24,473 nucleotides of DNA from positions 1 to 24,473 of the forward strand of contig CAMDOY010000010.1 in the NCBI GenBank assembly GCA_945903655.1, written 5' to 3'. Numbering within the stretch: the stretch's first letter is position 1; each line of letters opens with the position of its first letter. The translations under genes were made by a program, and so were the position numbers. The stretch comes from Rhizobium sp. Q54. GTDB taxonomy: Bacteria; Pseudomonadota; Alphaproteobacteria; Rhizobiales; Beijerinckiaceae. Below are positions 1 to 9,040 of the stretch, in pieces. Below the pieces are notes generated by a model that saw only the letters and a list, made by a program, of their open reading frames with translations, did no database searches and was not told the origin of the DNA.

Positions 1-1
1 A

Positions 2-508
2 GAGATCGCGACGGCTCTCAGCGCCCCCTCGTTTCGCCTGTATCATTCAAGCGATGTGATCGGGGCCGAGATCGGCGGCGCGGCCAAGAATGTGCTGGCC
101 ATCGCCTGCGGCATTGCGGCGGGACGCGGCCTTGGCGCCAGCGCCGGGGCTGCGCTGGTGGCGCGGGGCTTTGCGGAACTCAGCCGTTTTGGCCGCAGCT
201 ATGGGGCGCGGCCAGAGACCTTGATGGGTCTTTCAGGGCTGGGCGATCTCGTGCTGACCTGCAGCTCCACCCAATCGCGCAATTTTTCCTTCGGCCACGC
301 CATCGGGCGGGGCGAGGTCCCCGGGCAGGCCCTGCAGGGCAAGCTGGCGGAAGGCGCCTTCACGGCGGGGGTGCTGGCGAAGCTGGCGGCGGGCAGGGGG
401 GTCGATATGCCCATCGCCCAGAGCGTGGCGGCCATCGTGGCGGGCGACATTGGGGTCGATGCGGCGGTGGAGGCCCTGCTAGCGCGACCCTCGAAGGCGG
501 AAGCCTGA
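2..508 (+). CDS. gpsA: Glycerol-3-phosphate dehydrogenase [NAD(P)+], C-terminal half (5' end outside window)
   Basis: The reading frame is open from base 2 and its first half lies upstream of the window. The 168 visible residues are the C-terminal substrate-binding domain of GpsA, which reduces dihydroxyacetone phosphate to sn-glycerol-3-phosphate for phospholipid synthesis in the cytoplasm. The diagnostic segment VIGAEIGGAAKNVLAIACG carries the family's conserved lysine (codon 86-88), and GLGDLVLTCSSTQSRN is the other signature of the family. A GTG at 56 could be mistaken for a start, but the conserved sequence continues upstream of it without a break, so it is an internal valine. The full family length is about 330 residues, so roughly half is missing because of the window edge, not through damage. 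The gene converges on the small hypothetical gene at 535-861. The family assignment is secure. Confidence 0.95.
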   Translation, partial: EIATALSAPSFRLYHSSDVIGAEIGGAAKNVLAIACGIAAGRGLGASAGAALVARGFAELSRFGRSYGARPETLMGLSGLGDLVLTCSSTQSRNFSFGHAIGRGEVPGQALQGKLAEGAFTAGVLAKLAAGRGVDMPIAQSVAAIVAGDIGVDAAVEALLARPSKAEA

Positions 509-540
509 CCCTGCGCGTCCCGGAAGGGCGCGGCTCAGGC
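503..540. terminator. Nested inverted repeat spanning both convergent stop codons
   Basis: GCCTGA (503-508, containing the gpsA stop) is the exact reverse complement of TCAGGC (535-540, containing the stop of the - strand gene). Nested inside are CGCG (514-517) with CGCG (529-532) and CCC (519-521) with GGG (526-528) around a GGAA tetraloop. Either strand's transcript could fold into a GC-rich hairpin here. There is no T-run on either side, so a classical intrinsic terminator is not proven. A shared bidirectional 3' end is an inference. Confidence 0.45.
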
Positions 541-861
541 CACCTTGATCTTGGGGAATTGATCGCGGTCCGTCTGCAGCAGGCAGACCCGCTGGATCTC
601 ATAGCTATGGCTCTGCTCGCGCAGATCCGAGCGGTTCCAGGTCTCGTTCAGCTCCGCCATTTCCGCCTCGAGATCCGCAGGCGAATCGCTGATGGCCAGA
701 ACCAGAGCCTGGGGAGAGGTCTGCACGAGGGCGTAAAAGGGCCGCGACGTCGGCTTGGGGCCGGGGGCGGGCCCGGGCGCGGAGGTCTTTCTGGATGTCT
801 TCGGGATCAAGGACGACATCAGCCCCACACCCAGGAGAAAGGCTCCAAAACGCTTGAGCAT
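535..861 (-). CDS. Small hypothetical secreted or membrane-anchored protein
   Basis: This encodes 108 residues that I do not recognise. The open frame extends to 1035, but I place the start at the ATG at 861 because AAGGAG sits just upstream at ideal spacing and the protein then begins with a short basic stretch and a hydrophobic segment (residues about 4-19, KRFGAFLLGVGLMSSLI), as in a signal peptide or membrane anchor. A proline-rich linker (about 27-40) follows, then a mixed C-terminal part (about 42-108) with a conserved-looking acidic helix. There is no lipobox cysteine. The gene is convergent with gpsA, only 26 bases from its stop, and a candidate promoter lies upstream at 922-950. The function is unknown. 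The reading frame itself is supported by the ribosome binding site and signal-like N terminus. Confidence 0.65.
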   Translation of the reverse strand: MLKRFGAFLLGVGLMSSLIPKTSRKTSAPGPAPGPKPTSRPFYALVQTSPQALVLAISDSPADLEAEMAELNETWNRSDLREQSHSYEIQRVCLLQTDRDQFPKIKVA

Positions 862-921
862 GAAGTCTCCTTGCAAAGGATTACGCCAGACGATGCAACT
901 GTTTCGCTTCGGCTGAACCCG

Positions 922-950
922 ACCATAGCGAAGCGGAAGCGATCTGGAAA
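922..950 (-). promoter_or_regulatory. Candidate promoter for the 535-861 gene
   Basis: On the - strand, TTTCCA (945-950) and TATGGT (922-927) are separated by 17 bases, each matching four of six positions of the housekeeping -35 and -10 consensus. This would give a leader of about 50 bases before the ATG at 861. A perfect 7-base inverted repeat, CGCTTCG (905-911) and CGAAGCG (929-935), brackets the start-point region and could be an operator. It is predicted by eye only. Confidence 0.3.
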
Positions 951-1198
951 ATGATTTTGACGACATCGGGAACCTATTTTTTACCATGGCGTTCCAGCGC
1001 CACGCCCGAGCATGGCGGGGATTGGTGCGCGCCACCCCGTCATCTTGCAGCTTGGCAGGGTTGCGCCGCTAATAGCCATGTGTTAGGTCACCCCCGCATT
1101 CGGGGCGAATGTGCGCTTGCGTCTGTTCGGTCCCGTTCCCACAGCATGTTATGAGGTTGCGGCTCGCGCCGCGGCGGTAAACCGCTCTCAAAAGGGGT

Positions 1199-1241
1199 GG
1201 CTGACTTCCGAAACCTTGTGGCGCGCCTGCCGAAGTTAGCC
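1199..1241 (+). promoter_or_regulatory. Stem-loop in the atpH leader
   Basis: GGCTGACTTC (1199-1208) pairs with GAAGTTAGCC (1232-1241) over ten consecutive positions including one G-U pair, with a loop of about 23 bases. It ends seven bases before the AGGGG ribosome binding site (1248-1252) of atpH. Its position in the leader suggests an effect on translation initiation or mRNA stability of the F1 operon. That role is inferred from position only. Confidence 0.45.
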
Positions 1242-1258
1242 AATTCCAGGGGCCAATC

Positions 1259-1821
1259 GTGGCGAATCATGATTCGATTGTAACCGGCATGGCGGGGCGT
1301 TACGCCCAGGCCCTGTATCAGCTCGCGCTCGAACAGGGCTCGACCGATCAGGTCGCCGCCGATTTGAAGAGCTTCGCCGCCATGATCGCGGAGAGCGCCG
1401 ATCTGGCGCGTCTGGTCCGCAGCCCCGTGTTCTCCTCGCAGGAGCAGGTGAAGGCGCTCGACGCCATCTTCACCCGCGCCGGCATCACTGGCGTCGCCGC
1501 CAATTTCATCAAGCTCGTCGCCACCAAGCGCCGCCTCTTCGCCATCGGCGACATGACGGCCAATTACGCCAGGCTGCACGACGCCGCCCGCGGCGTGACC
1601 CGCGCTGATGTGACCGTCGCCGAGCCCCTCGCCGCCGCCCATCTGGAGGCGCTGAAGAGCGCGCTCCTGCAGGTTTCCGGCGGTAAATCCGTTGACGTCT
1701 CCGTCAAGGTGGACCCCGAAATCGTTGGCGGCATCGTCGTCAAGCTGGGGTCGCGCATGATTGACGACTCGCTCAAGACCAAACTCAATTCGATCCGCAC
1801 ACGCATGAAAGAGGTCGGCTG

Positions 1822-1822
<1 letters not shown>
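1259..1822 (+). CDS. atpH: F1Fo ATP synthase subunit delta
   Basis: This encodes 187 residues, the usual alphaproteobacterial length. Delta sits on top of the F1 head and links it to the peripheral stalk (b/b' subunits), acting as part of the stator at the cytoplasmic face of the inner membrane. The N-terminal helical domain GMAGRYAQALYQLALEQG and the C-terminal motif PEIVGGIVVKLGSRMIDDS are typical of the family. The start is the GTG at 1259, preceded by AGGGG at 1248-1252 with a 6-base gap. It is the first gene of a five-gene operon, and its stop overlaps the atpA start in TGATG, implying coupled translation. Fo genes are absent, as expected for this group, where the F1 and Fo genes lie apart. 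A stem-loop lies just upstream. Confidence 0.96.
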
Positions 1823-3351
<1,529 letters not shown>

Positions 3352-3379
3352 TCAGCTCACCTGACCAGAGCGGAAGCCC

Positions 3380-4258
3380 ATGCCCTCGCTTAAGGATCTG
3401 CGAAACCGGATCTCCTCCGTCAAATCGACGCAGAAGATCACCAAGGCCATGCAAATGGTGGCCGCGGCGAAGCTGCGCCGCGCCCAAACCGCGGCCGAGG
3501 CGGCGCGTCCCTATGCCAAGCGCATGGAGACCGTGGTCGCCCATCTGGCGTCCAACTTTGACGCGGGCTCACAAGCCCCCGCCCTGCTCGCGGGCTCCGG
3601 CAAGGACGACGTGCATCTGCTGCTCGTCTGCACCGCCGAACGCGGCCTTTGCGGCGCTTTCAACTCGTCGATCGTGCGCCTGGCGCGCGATCACGCCCTC
3701 AGCCTGATGGCGCGGGGCAAGACGGTGAAGATCATCTGCGTGGGCAAGAAGGGCTACGATCAGCTCCGCCGCCAGTTCGAAAAGCAGATCATCGAGCTGA
3801 TCGAGCTGCGTTCGATCCGCAATCTCGCCTTCACCAACGCCGACCCCATCGGCAAGAAGGTGATCGGACTGTTCGAGGCCGGCGAATTCGACGTTTGCAC
3901 GCTGTTCTTCTCGCGCTTCCGCTCGGTGATCGCCCAGATCCCGACGGCGACGCAGCTGATCCCGGCCTCGGCCTCGGCCCAGGCCTCTTCGACCGGCGCG
4001 CACGCCTCCTATGACTATGAGCCTGACGAGGGCGAAATCCTGGCGACGCTCCTGCCCCACCACATATCGGTGCAGGTGTTCGGCGCGCTGCTCGAGAACG
4101 CTGCCTCCGAACAGGGCGCGCGCATGAGCGCCATGGACAACGCCACCCGCAACGCCGGTGAAATGATTCGCAAGCAGACGCAGATCTACAACCGGTCGCG
4201 TCAGGCGATGATCACCAAAGAACTTATCGAAATCATCTCGGGCGCTGAAGCGCTCTGA
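3380..4258 (+). CDS. atpG: F1Fo ATP synthase subunit gamma
   Basis: This encodes 292 residues, the normal length. Gamma is the rotating central shaft of F1, made of two long terminal helices in a coiled coil and a globular middle domain. The N-terminal helix LRNRISSVKSTQKITKAMQM and the C-terminal helix ending in ITKELIEIISGAEAL are the two conserved family signatures, and LLVCTAERGLCGAFN marks the Rossmann-like middle. The ATG at 3380 follows a purine-rich site (GCGGAAG). It lies 28 bases after atpA and 23 before the preferred atpD start, inside the same transcript. Confidence 0.97.
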   Translation: MPSLKDLRNRISSVKSTQKITKAMQMVAAAKLRRAQTAAEAARPYAKRMETVVAHLASNFDAGSQAPALLAGSGKDDVHLLLVCTAERGLCGAFNSSIVRLARDHALSLMARGKTVKIICVGKKGYDQLRRQFEKQIIELIELRSIRNLAFTNADPIGKKVIGLFEAGEFDVCTLFFSRFRSVIAQIPTATQLIPASASAQASSTGAHASYDYEPDEGEILATLLPHHISVQVFGALLENAASEQGARMSAMDNATRNAGEMIRKQTQIYNRSRQAMITKELIEIISGAEAL

Positions 4259-4281
4259 CCGAAGTCAAGAGGATGAACGAA

Positions 4282-5712
4282 ATGGCCACCGCCAACACAG
4301 CCACCGGCAGAATCACCCAGGTCATCGGCGCCGTCGTCGACGTGAAGTTCGACGGGCATCTGCCCGAGATCTTCAACGCGCTGGAGACCACCAACCAGGG
4401 CGCGCGCCTCGTGCTCGAAGTGGCGCAGCATCTGGGTGAAAGCTCCGTGCGCTGCATCGCCATGGACACCTCCGAAGGTCTCGTGCGCGGCCAGCCCGTG
4501 ACCGACACCGGCGCCCCCATCATGGTGCCCGTCGGCGACGGCACCCTGGGCCGCATCATCAACGTCATCGGCGAGCCCGTGGACGAGGCTGGCCCGGTTG
4601 ACGCGGAAACGACCCGCGCCATCCATCAGCCCGCGCCCAGCTACGCCGAGCAGTCCACCGAGGCGCAGATCCTCGAGACGGGCATCAAGGTCGTGGACCT
4701 GCTCGCTCCCTACGCCAAGGGCGGCAAGATCGGCCTGTTCGGCGGCGCGGGCGTCGGCAAGACCGTGCTGATCATGGAGCTCATCAACAACGTCGCGAAG
4801 GCCCACGGTGGTTACTCCGTGTTCGCAGGCGTCGGCGAGCGCACCCGTGAAGGCAACGATCTCTATCACGAGATGATCGAAGGCGGCGTGAACCAGAAGG
4901 GCGGCGGCGCTGGCTCCAAGTGCGCGCTGGTCTATGGCCAGATGAACGAGCCTCCGGGCGCCCGTTCGCGCGTGGCCCTCACCGGCCTGACCGTCGCCGA
5001 ACATTTCCGCGACAAGGGCCAGGACGTGCTGTTCTTCGTGGACAACATCTTCCGCTTCACCCAGGCGGGCTCGGAAGTGTCCGCTCTGCTCGGCCGCATT
5101 CCTTCGGCGGTGGGCTATCAGCCCACGCTGGCCACCGACATGGGCATGCTGCAGGAACGCATCACCACCACCACCAAGGGTTCGATCACCTCGGTGCAGG
5201 CCATTTACGTCCCCGCCGACGACTTGACCGACCCGGCGCCCGCCACCTCCTTCGCCCATCTGGACGCGACCACGGTGTTGTCGCGCTCGATCGCGGAAAA
5301 GGGCATTTATCCGGCGGTGGATCCGCTCGACTCCACCTCGCGCATGCTCTCCCCCATGATCGTGGGTGAGGAGCATTACGCCATCGCCCGTCAGGTGCAG
5401 CAGATGCTGCAGCGCTACAAGGCCCTGCAGGACATCATCGCCATTCTGGGCATGGACGAGCTGTCGGAAGACGACAAGATCGCCGTCGCCCGCGCCCGCA
5501 AGATCGAGCGCTTCCTGTCCCAGCCCTTCCATGTGGCGGAAGTCTTCACCGGTTCGCCCGGCAAGCTCGTGTCGCTGGCCGACACCATCAAGGGCTTCAA
5601 GGGCCTGGTGGAAGGCAAGTACGATCACCTCCCCGAGGCCGCCTTCTACATGGTCGGCACCATCGAGGAAGCCGTCGAGAAGGCCCAGCGTCTCGCCGCT
5701 GAAGCCGCCTGA
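4282..5712 (+). CDS. atpD: F1Fo ATP synthase subunit beta
   Basis: This encodes 476 residues carrying the catalytic sites where ATP is made. Counting from this start, Walker A GGAGVGKT is at 154-161, followed by GERTREGNDLYHEM and the Walker B strand VLFFVDNIFRF. The C-terminal DELSEED loop that contacts gamma reads DELSEDD (392-398), a conservative Glu-to-Asp change. An in-frame ATG at 4273 exists, but AAGAGG (4267-4272) touches it with no spacer, whereas the ATG at 4282 is nine bases away and gives MATANTATGRITQVIG, matching the N terminus usual in rhizobia, so I chose 4282. It is the fourth gene of the F1 operon. Confidence 0.97.
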   Translation: MATANTATGRITQVIGAVVDVKFDGHLPEIFNALETTNQGARLVLEVAQHLGESSVRCIAMDTSEGLVRGQPVTDTGAPIMVPVGDGTLGRIINVIGEPVDEAGPVDAETTRAIHQPAPSYAEQSTEAQILETGIKVVDLLAPYAKGGKIGLFGGAGVGKTVLIMELINNVAKAHGGYSVFAGVGERTREGNDLYHEMIEGGVNQKGGGAGSKCALVYGQMNEPPGARSRVALTGLTVAEHFRDKGQDVLFFVDNIFRFTQAGSEVSALLGRIPSAVGYQPTLATDMGMLQERITTTTKGSITSVQAIYVPADDLTDPAPATSFAHLDATTVLSRSIAEKGIYPAVDPLDSTSRMLSPMIVGEEHYAIARQVQQMLQRYKALQDIIAILGMDELSEDDKIAVARARKIERFLSQPFHVAEVFTGSPGKLVSLADTIKGFKGLVEGKYDHLPEAAFYMVGTIEEAVEKAQRLAAEAA

Positions 5713-5742
5713 GCCAATCGCATCGCCTCCGGAGATTGAGCA

Positions 5743-6144
5743 ATGGCCGCTTTCCACTTCGAACTCGTCTCGCCGGAGCGTCAGCTCTTCTCCGGCAGCG
5801 TCGAGGCTGTCGTCGTGCCGGGCGCCGAAGGCGCATTCACGGTGCTTAAGGACCACGCCCCGATCATGGCCGTGCTGAAAGCGGGGCTGATCGAGGTCGA
5901 TGAGACCCCGAGCAAGAAGCAGCGCCTCTTCGTGCGCGGCGGCTTCGCCGATGTCTCGGACACCGGCCTCACCATTCTGGCCGCGCAGGCGATCCCGGTG
6001 GAGGAGCTCGACGCCGCCAAGCTCGACGCCCAGATCCAGGACGCCGAGGAAGACCTGAAGGATGCTGGCACTGATGAGGGCAAGCGTGTGGCCGCCGAGA
6101 AGCTTGCGCAGTTGCGCGAGGTTCGCGCGGTCCTGAACCTCTGA
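5743..6144 (+). CDS. atpC: F1Fo ATP synthase subunit epsilon
   Basis: This encodes 133 residues. Epsilon binds the foot of gamma and can inhibit ATP hydrolysis through its C-terminal helices. The N-terminal beta-sandwich begins FHFELVSPERQLFSGSVEAV and contains GAEGAFTVLKDHAPIMAVLK and FVRGGFADV, all family hallmarks. The C-terminal part (about 90-133) is a helical pair rich in Glu, Lys and Ala, as expected. GGAG (5731-5734) stands eight bases before the ATG. It is the last gene of the operon, 30 bases after atpD, and is followed by an intrinsic terminator. Confidence 0.96.
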   Translation: MAAFHFELVSPERQLFSGSVEAVVVPGAEGAFTVLKDHAPIMAVLKAGLIEVDETPSKKQRLFVRGGFADVSDTGLTILAAQAIPVEELDAAKLDAQIQDAEEDLKDAGTDEGKRVAAEKLAQLREVRAVLNL

Positions 6145-6170
6145 GGCGCGGGAACATTGCGCATCGCAAG

Positions 6171-6195
6171 AAGCCGGGTTCGTCCCGGCTTTTTT
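6171..6195 (+). terminator. Intrinsic terminator of the atp operon
   Basis: AAGCCGGG (6171-6178) and CCCGGCTT (6184-6191) form a perfect 8-base stem around a TTCGT loop, followed by a run of six T (6190-6195). It lies 27 bases after the atpC stop and so ends the F1 transcript before the acyl-CoA synthetase gene. Confidence 0.9.
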
Positions 6196-6218
6196 ATTGA
6201 CTGAACGAGAACGCCGCC

Positions 6219-7832
6219 GTGCTGCCTGACATCAGCGATTATCCGCAGCTCGCCGCCAGCTTCCAATGGCGCATTCCCGCGCGCTTCAACATGGGGGTGG
6301 CGGTGTCCGACGTCTGGGCCGCGACCGATCCGGATCGACCTGCGATCCTTGATGTGCGCGGCGACGCGCTGGAAACCCTGACCTTCGGCGCCCTCGCCGA
6401 GCGCTCCAACCGGCTGGCCCATGCGCTGGCTTCGGCGGGGGTGGTGCGGGGCGACCGGGTGGCGATCCTGCTGCCACAGATGGCCGAAGTCGTCGTCGCC
6501 CATGTGGCGATCTACAAGCTGGGCGCGGTGGCCCTGCCGCTGGCCTCCCTTTTTGGAGTCGACGCCCTCGAATATCGCCTTGCGGATGCGGGCGTGCGGG
6601 CGCTGATCACCGACGCGCAGGGCCTCGCCAAGGTCGCGGCCATCCGGGCTAATCTGCCGCAACTCGATCTGCTGGTCTCCACCGATGGACCCGATGGGAC
6701 CGCGCTCGGCTTCGCGCAGATGGAGGAGCGCGGCTCCCCCGCTTATCTCGCCGCCGATACCGGGCCAGATGATCCCGCCATGATGATCTATACGTCCGGC
6801 ACCACTGGCCCGCCCAAGGGCGCGCTGCACGCCCATCGGGTGCTGCTGGGCCATCTGCCGGGCGTTCAATTCCCCCATGAGAGATTTCCCAAACCCGGCG
6901 ACCGTTTCTGGACCCCCGCCGATTGGGCCTGGGCGGGCGGCCTGCTCAATGTGCTGCTGCCCAGCCTCTATTTCGGCGTCAGCGTGGTGGCGCGGCGGTT
7001 CGACCGCTTCGATCCCGAGGCGGCGCTGCATCTCATGTCCCGCCTGCAGGTGCGCAACGCCTTCATTCCCCCCACGGCGCTGCGCATGTTGCGCGCCATT
7101 CACGCGCCGGGGCGGCGCTACAATGTGGACCTGCGCACGCTGGCGTCGGGGGGCGAATCCCTGGGGGCCGAGACCTACGCCTGGGGCCGCGAGGCCTTCG
7201 GGCTCACCATCAATGAATTCTACGGCCAGACCGAATGCAATCTGGTGCTGGCCTCCAACAACGCCATCAGCGTATCGCGGGCGGGCGCCATCGGCAAATC
7301 CGTGCCCGGCCATATCTGCGACGTGATCCGCCCCGATGGTTCGCGCTGCGAGGCCGACGAGCCCGGCCAGATCGCCGTGCTGCGGCCTGATCCCGTCATG
7401 TTCCTGGGCTACTGGAACAACGAAAAGGCCACCGAGGCAAAATTCATCGGCGACTGGATGACGACCGGCGATCAGGGGCGGCGCGACGGGGATGGCTATG
7501 TCTTCTTCTTCGGCCGCGACGATGATGTGATCACGTCCTCGGGCTATCGCATCGGGCCGGGCGAGATCGAGGATTGCCTGCTGCGCCATCCCGCCGTCGA
7601 AATCGCGGCGGCCGTGGGCAAGCCGGACGCCATTCGCGGCGAGATCGTCAAGGCCTTCATCGTGCCCAAGCCGGGCTTCCAGCCCTCAGCGGATCTGGCG
7701 GCGGACATCCAGAGCTTCGTGCGCACGCGCCTCTCGGCCCATGAATATCCGCGCGAAGTCGCCTTTATCGACCGCTTGCCGCTGACGACCTCCGGCAAGG
7801 TGATCCGCCGGGAGCTGCGCGACCGCGGCTGA
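6219..7832 (+). CDS. Acyl-CoA synthetase, AMP-binding family (medium-chain/acetyl-CoA synthetase-like)
   Basis: This encodes 537 residues of an adenylate-forming enzyme that activates a carboxylic acid with ATP and joins it to CoA. The P-loop YTSGTTGPPKG is at 191-201, YGQTE at 335-339, TGD at 416-418, the hinge and A8 loop in GRDDDVITSSGYRIGPGEIE at 432-451, and the catalytic lysine in TTSGK (Lys 527). The N-terminal FQWRIPARFNMGVAVSDVWA is typical of the AcsM-like branch, so the upstream GTG at 6219 is a better start than the ATG inside that motif, although its ribosome binding site is weak. The acyl substrate cannot be read from sequence; medium-chain or small aromatic acids are plausible. 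It stands alone behind the atp terminator, and its stop abuts the stop of the opposing CobW-like gene. Confidence 0.88.
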   Translation: MLPDISDYPQLAASFQWRIPARFNMGVAVSDVWAATDPDRPAILDVRGDALETLTFGALAERSNRLAHALASAGVVRGDRVAILLPQMAEVVVAHVAIYKLGAVALPLASLFGVDALEYRLADAGVRALITDAQGLAKVAAIRANLPQLDLLVSTDGPDGTALGFAQMEERGSPAYLAADTGPDDPAMMIYTSGTTGPPKGALHAHRVLLGHLPGVQFPHERFPKPGDRFWTPADWAWAGGLLNVLLPSLYFGVSVVARRFDRFDPEAALHLMSRLQVRNAFIPPTALRMLRAIHAPGRRYNVDLRTLASGGESLGAETYAWGREAFGLTINEFYGQTECNLVLASNNAISVSRAGAIGKSVPGHICDVIRPDGSRCEADEPGQIAVLRPDPVMFLGYWNNEKATEAKFIGDWMTTGDQGRRDGDGYVFFFGRDDDVITSSGYRIGPGEIEDCLLRHPAVEIAAAVGKPDAIRGEIVKAFIVPKPGFQPSADLAADIQSFVRTRLSAHEYPREVAFIDRLPLTTSGKVIRRELRDRG

Positions 7833-9026
7833 TCAGCCGAGCAAGCCGCCCGCGCCCGGTTTCAGCGGATTGTCCACCAAGGCCGCGCGATCAGGCTGGT
7901 CGGGGCGCACCTCGCCAGTGAAGGCGCGCCAGAGGCCTTCGACGAAGCGCGGCTCCATGTCTTTCAAGATGAACACGATCCGCGTGCGCCGCTCGCCCCT
8001 CGGCCAGGCGTCGAGGCTGACGGGGGGATGGAAGACATGCTGCACCCCATGGATCACCACGGGACGGTCGGGCTCGTCGTCCAGCCCCACGATGCCCTTC
8101 ACCCGCAGCAGATGCGGTCCATGGGCCTGACGCAGGAGATCGAGAAAGAGGTCAAAGCCGCTCTTGGGCATGAGCGTGTCGCTCTCAAGGCAGAAGGCCC
8201 TGATGCGCGCATCGTGACGGTTGACGTCATGGGGATCCTGACCGCCATGGGCGTGACCGTGGTGGTGGTGATCATGGCCGTGATCATGGCCATGATGATG
8301 GTGATCGTGATGATCCCCAAAGGCCTCCGCATTCAGCCAGCGCTTCACATCAGGAATCTTGGTCTCGGGATCGAAGAGGCCAAGATCCAGCAGAGCCTTC
8401 GCCCCCGCCTCACCCTTCGCCGCATCCAGAATCGTGGCGGCGGGGTTGAGTGCGTGGAGGCGCCGACGCAGGGCGGCGATGGCCGCCTCACCCGCCTCGC
8501 CTTCCAGCAGATCGGTCTTGGTGAGCACGATCCGGTCGGCGACAGCCGCCTGTTTCACCGCCTCCTCATGGGCGTCGAGGGTCGCGGCGCCATTCACCCC
8601 ATCGACCAGGGTCACGACCCCATCGAGGCGGAAGCGCATGAGCAGATAGGGGTGATACATGATGGTGTGCAGCACGGGCGCCGGGTCCGCCAGCCCCGTG
8701 GTCTCGATGACCACGCGCTTGAAGGCGGGCATGCGGTCATTGTCGCGGCGGCGCAGCAGGTCTTCCAGAGTGGTGATGAGATCGCCGCGAATGGTGCAGC
8801 ACAGGCAGCCCGAGGACAGCAGCAGCATGTCCCCGTCGGCGGCCTCCACCAGCAGATGATCGAGGCCCACTTCGCCGAATTCGTTGATGATGACGACGGT
8901 GTCCGCCAGCGCCGGGTCTTTCAGCAGGCGGTTCAGGAGCGTGCTCTTGCCGGCGCCCAGAAAACCCGTGAGCACTGTGACGGGGATCGGCGGCGGGGGG
9001 CGGCGCGCCTGCGAATTCTCGGTCAA
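7833..9026 (-). CDS. CobW/COG0523-family GTPase, putative metal chaperone
   Basis: This encodes 397 residues of a G3E-type GTPase. Walker A GFLGAGKS is at 21-28, the metal-binding CLCC (the CxCC motif) at 74-77, and the guanine-binding TKTD at 169-172. A histidine-rich stretch at 239-260 has 15 His among 22 residues, and a CobW C-terminal domain follows from about 275. Members deliver zinc or cobalt to client proteins; CobW itself belongs to cobalamin synthesis. The start is a TTG at 9026 supported by AGGAG (9034-9038) seven bases away. It lies 14 bases behind the D-Ala carboxypeptidase gene and is probably co-transcribed. cobS and cobT are about 3 kb away, but on the other strand, so a cobalt role is possible and not proven. 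A general zinc chaperone is the alternative. Confidence 0.88.
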   Translation of the reverse strand: MTENSQARRPPPPIPVTVLTGFLGAGKSTLLNRLLKDPALADTVVIINEFGEVGLDHLLVEAADGDMLLLSSGCLCCTIRGDLITTLEDLLRRRDNDRMPAFKRVVIETTGLADPAPVLHTIMYHPYLLMRFRLDGVVTLVDGVNGAATLDAHEEAVKQAAVADRIVLTKTDLLEGEAGEAAIAALRRRLHALNPAATILDAAKGEAGAKALLDLGLFDPETKIPDVKRWLNAEAFGDHHDHHHHGHDHGHDHHHHGHAHGGQDPHDVNRHDARIRAFCLESDTLMPKSGFDLFLDLLRQAHGPHLLRVKGIVGLDDEPDRPVVIHGVQHVFHPPVSLDAWPRGERRTRIVFILKDMEPRFVEGLWRAFTGEVRPDQPDRAALVDNPLKPGAGGLLG

Positions 9027-9040
9027 GCCTCAGCTCCTGA

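Larger units (their letters stand above)
862..1258. other. 397-base non-coding region between the hypothetical gene and atpH
   Basis: No frame here resembles a protein. The stretch must hold the atp operon promoter and the divergent promoter of the 535-861 gene. I can see the candidate - strand promoter at 922-950, a T-run at 976-982, a perfect inverted repeat CATTCG-GGG-CGAATG at 1097-1111, and a long stem-loop at 1199-1241 directly before the atpH ribosome binding site. I could not identify a convincing + strand -35/-10 pair for atpH. A small RNA inside this region is possible but nothing shows it directly. Confidence 0.6.

Noticed and set aside
4201..5856. A 551-codon - strand frame across atpD and atpC
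   Set aside because: It is a shadow of the conserved atp genes with Gly/His/Asp-rich composition and no recognisable domain.
5781..7589. A 602-codon - strand frame across atpC and the acyl-CoA synthetase gene
   Set aside because: It crosses an intrinsic terminator and two confirmed genes on the other strand and shows no family motif.
8259..8330. Repetitive GATCATGGCC/ATGATG-like DNA suggesting a tandem repeat or regulator array
   Set aside because: It simply encodes the histidine- and aspartate-rich stretch of the CobW-like protein.
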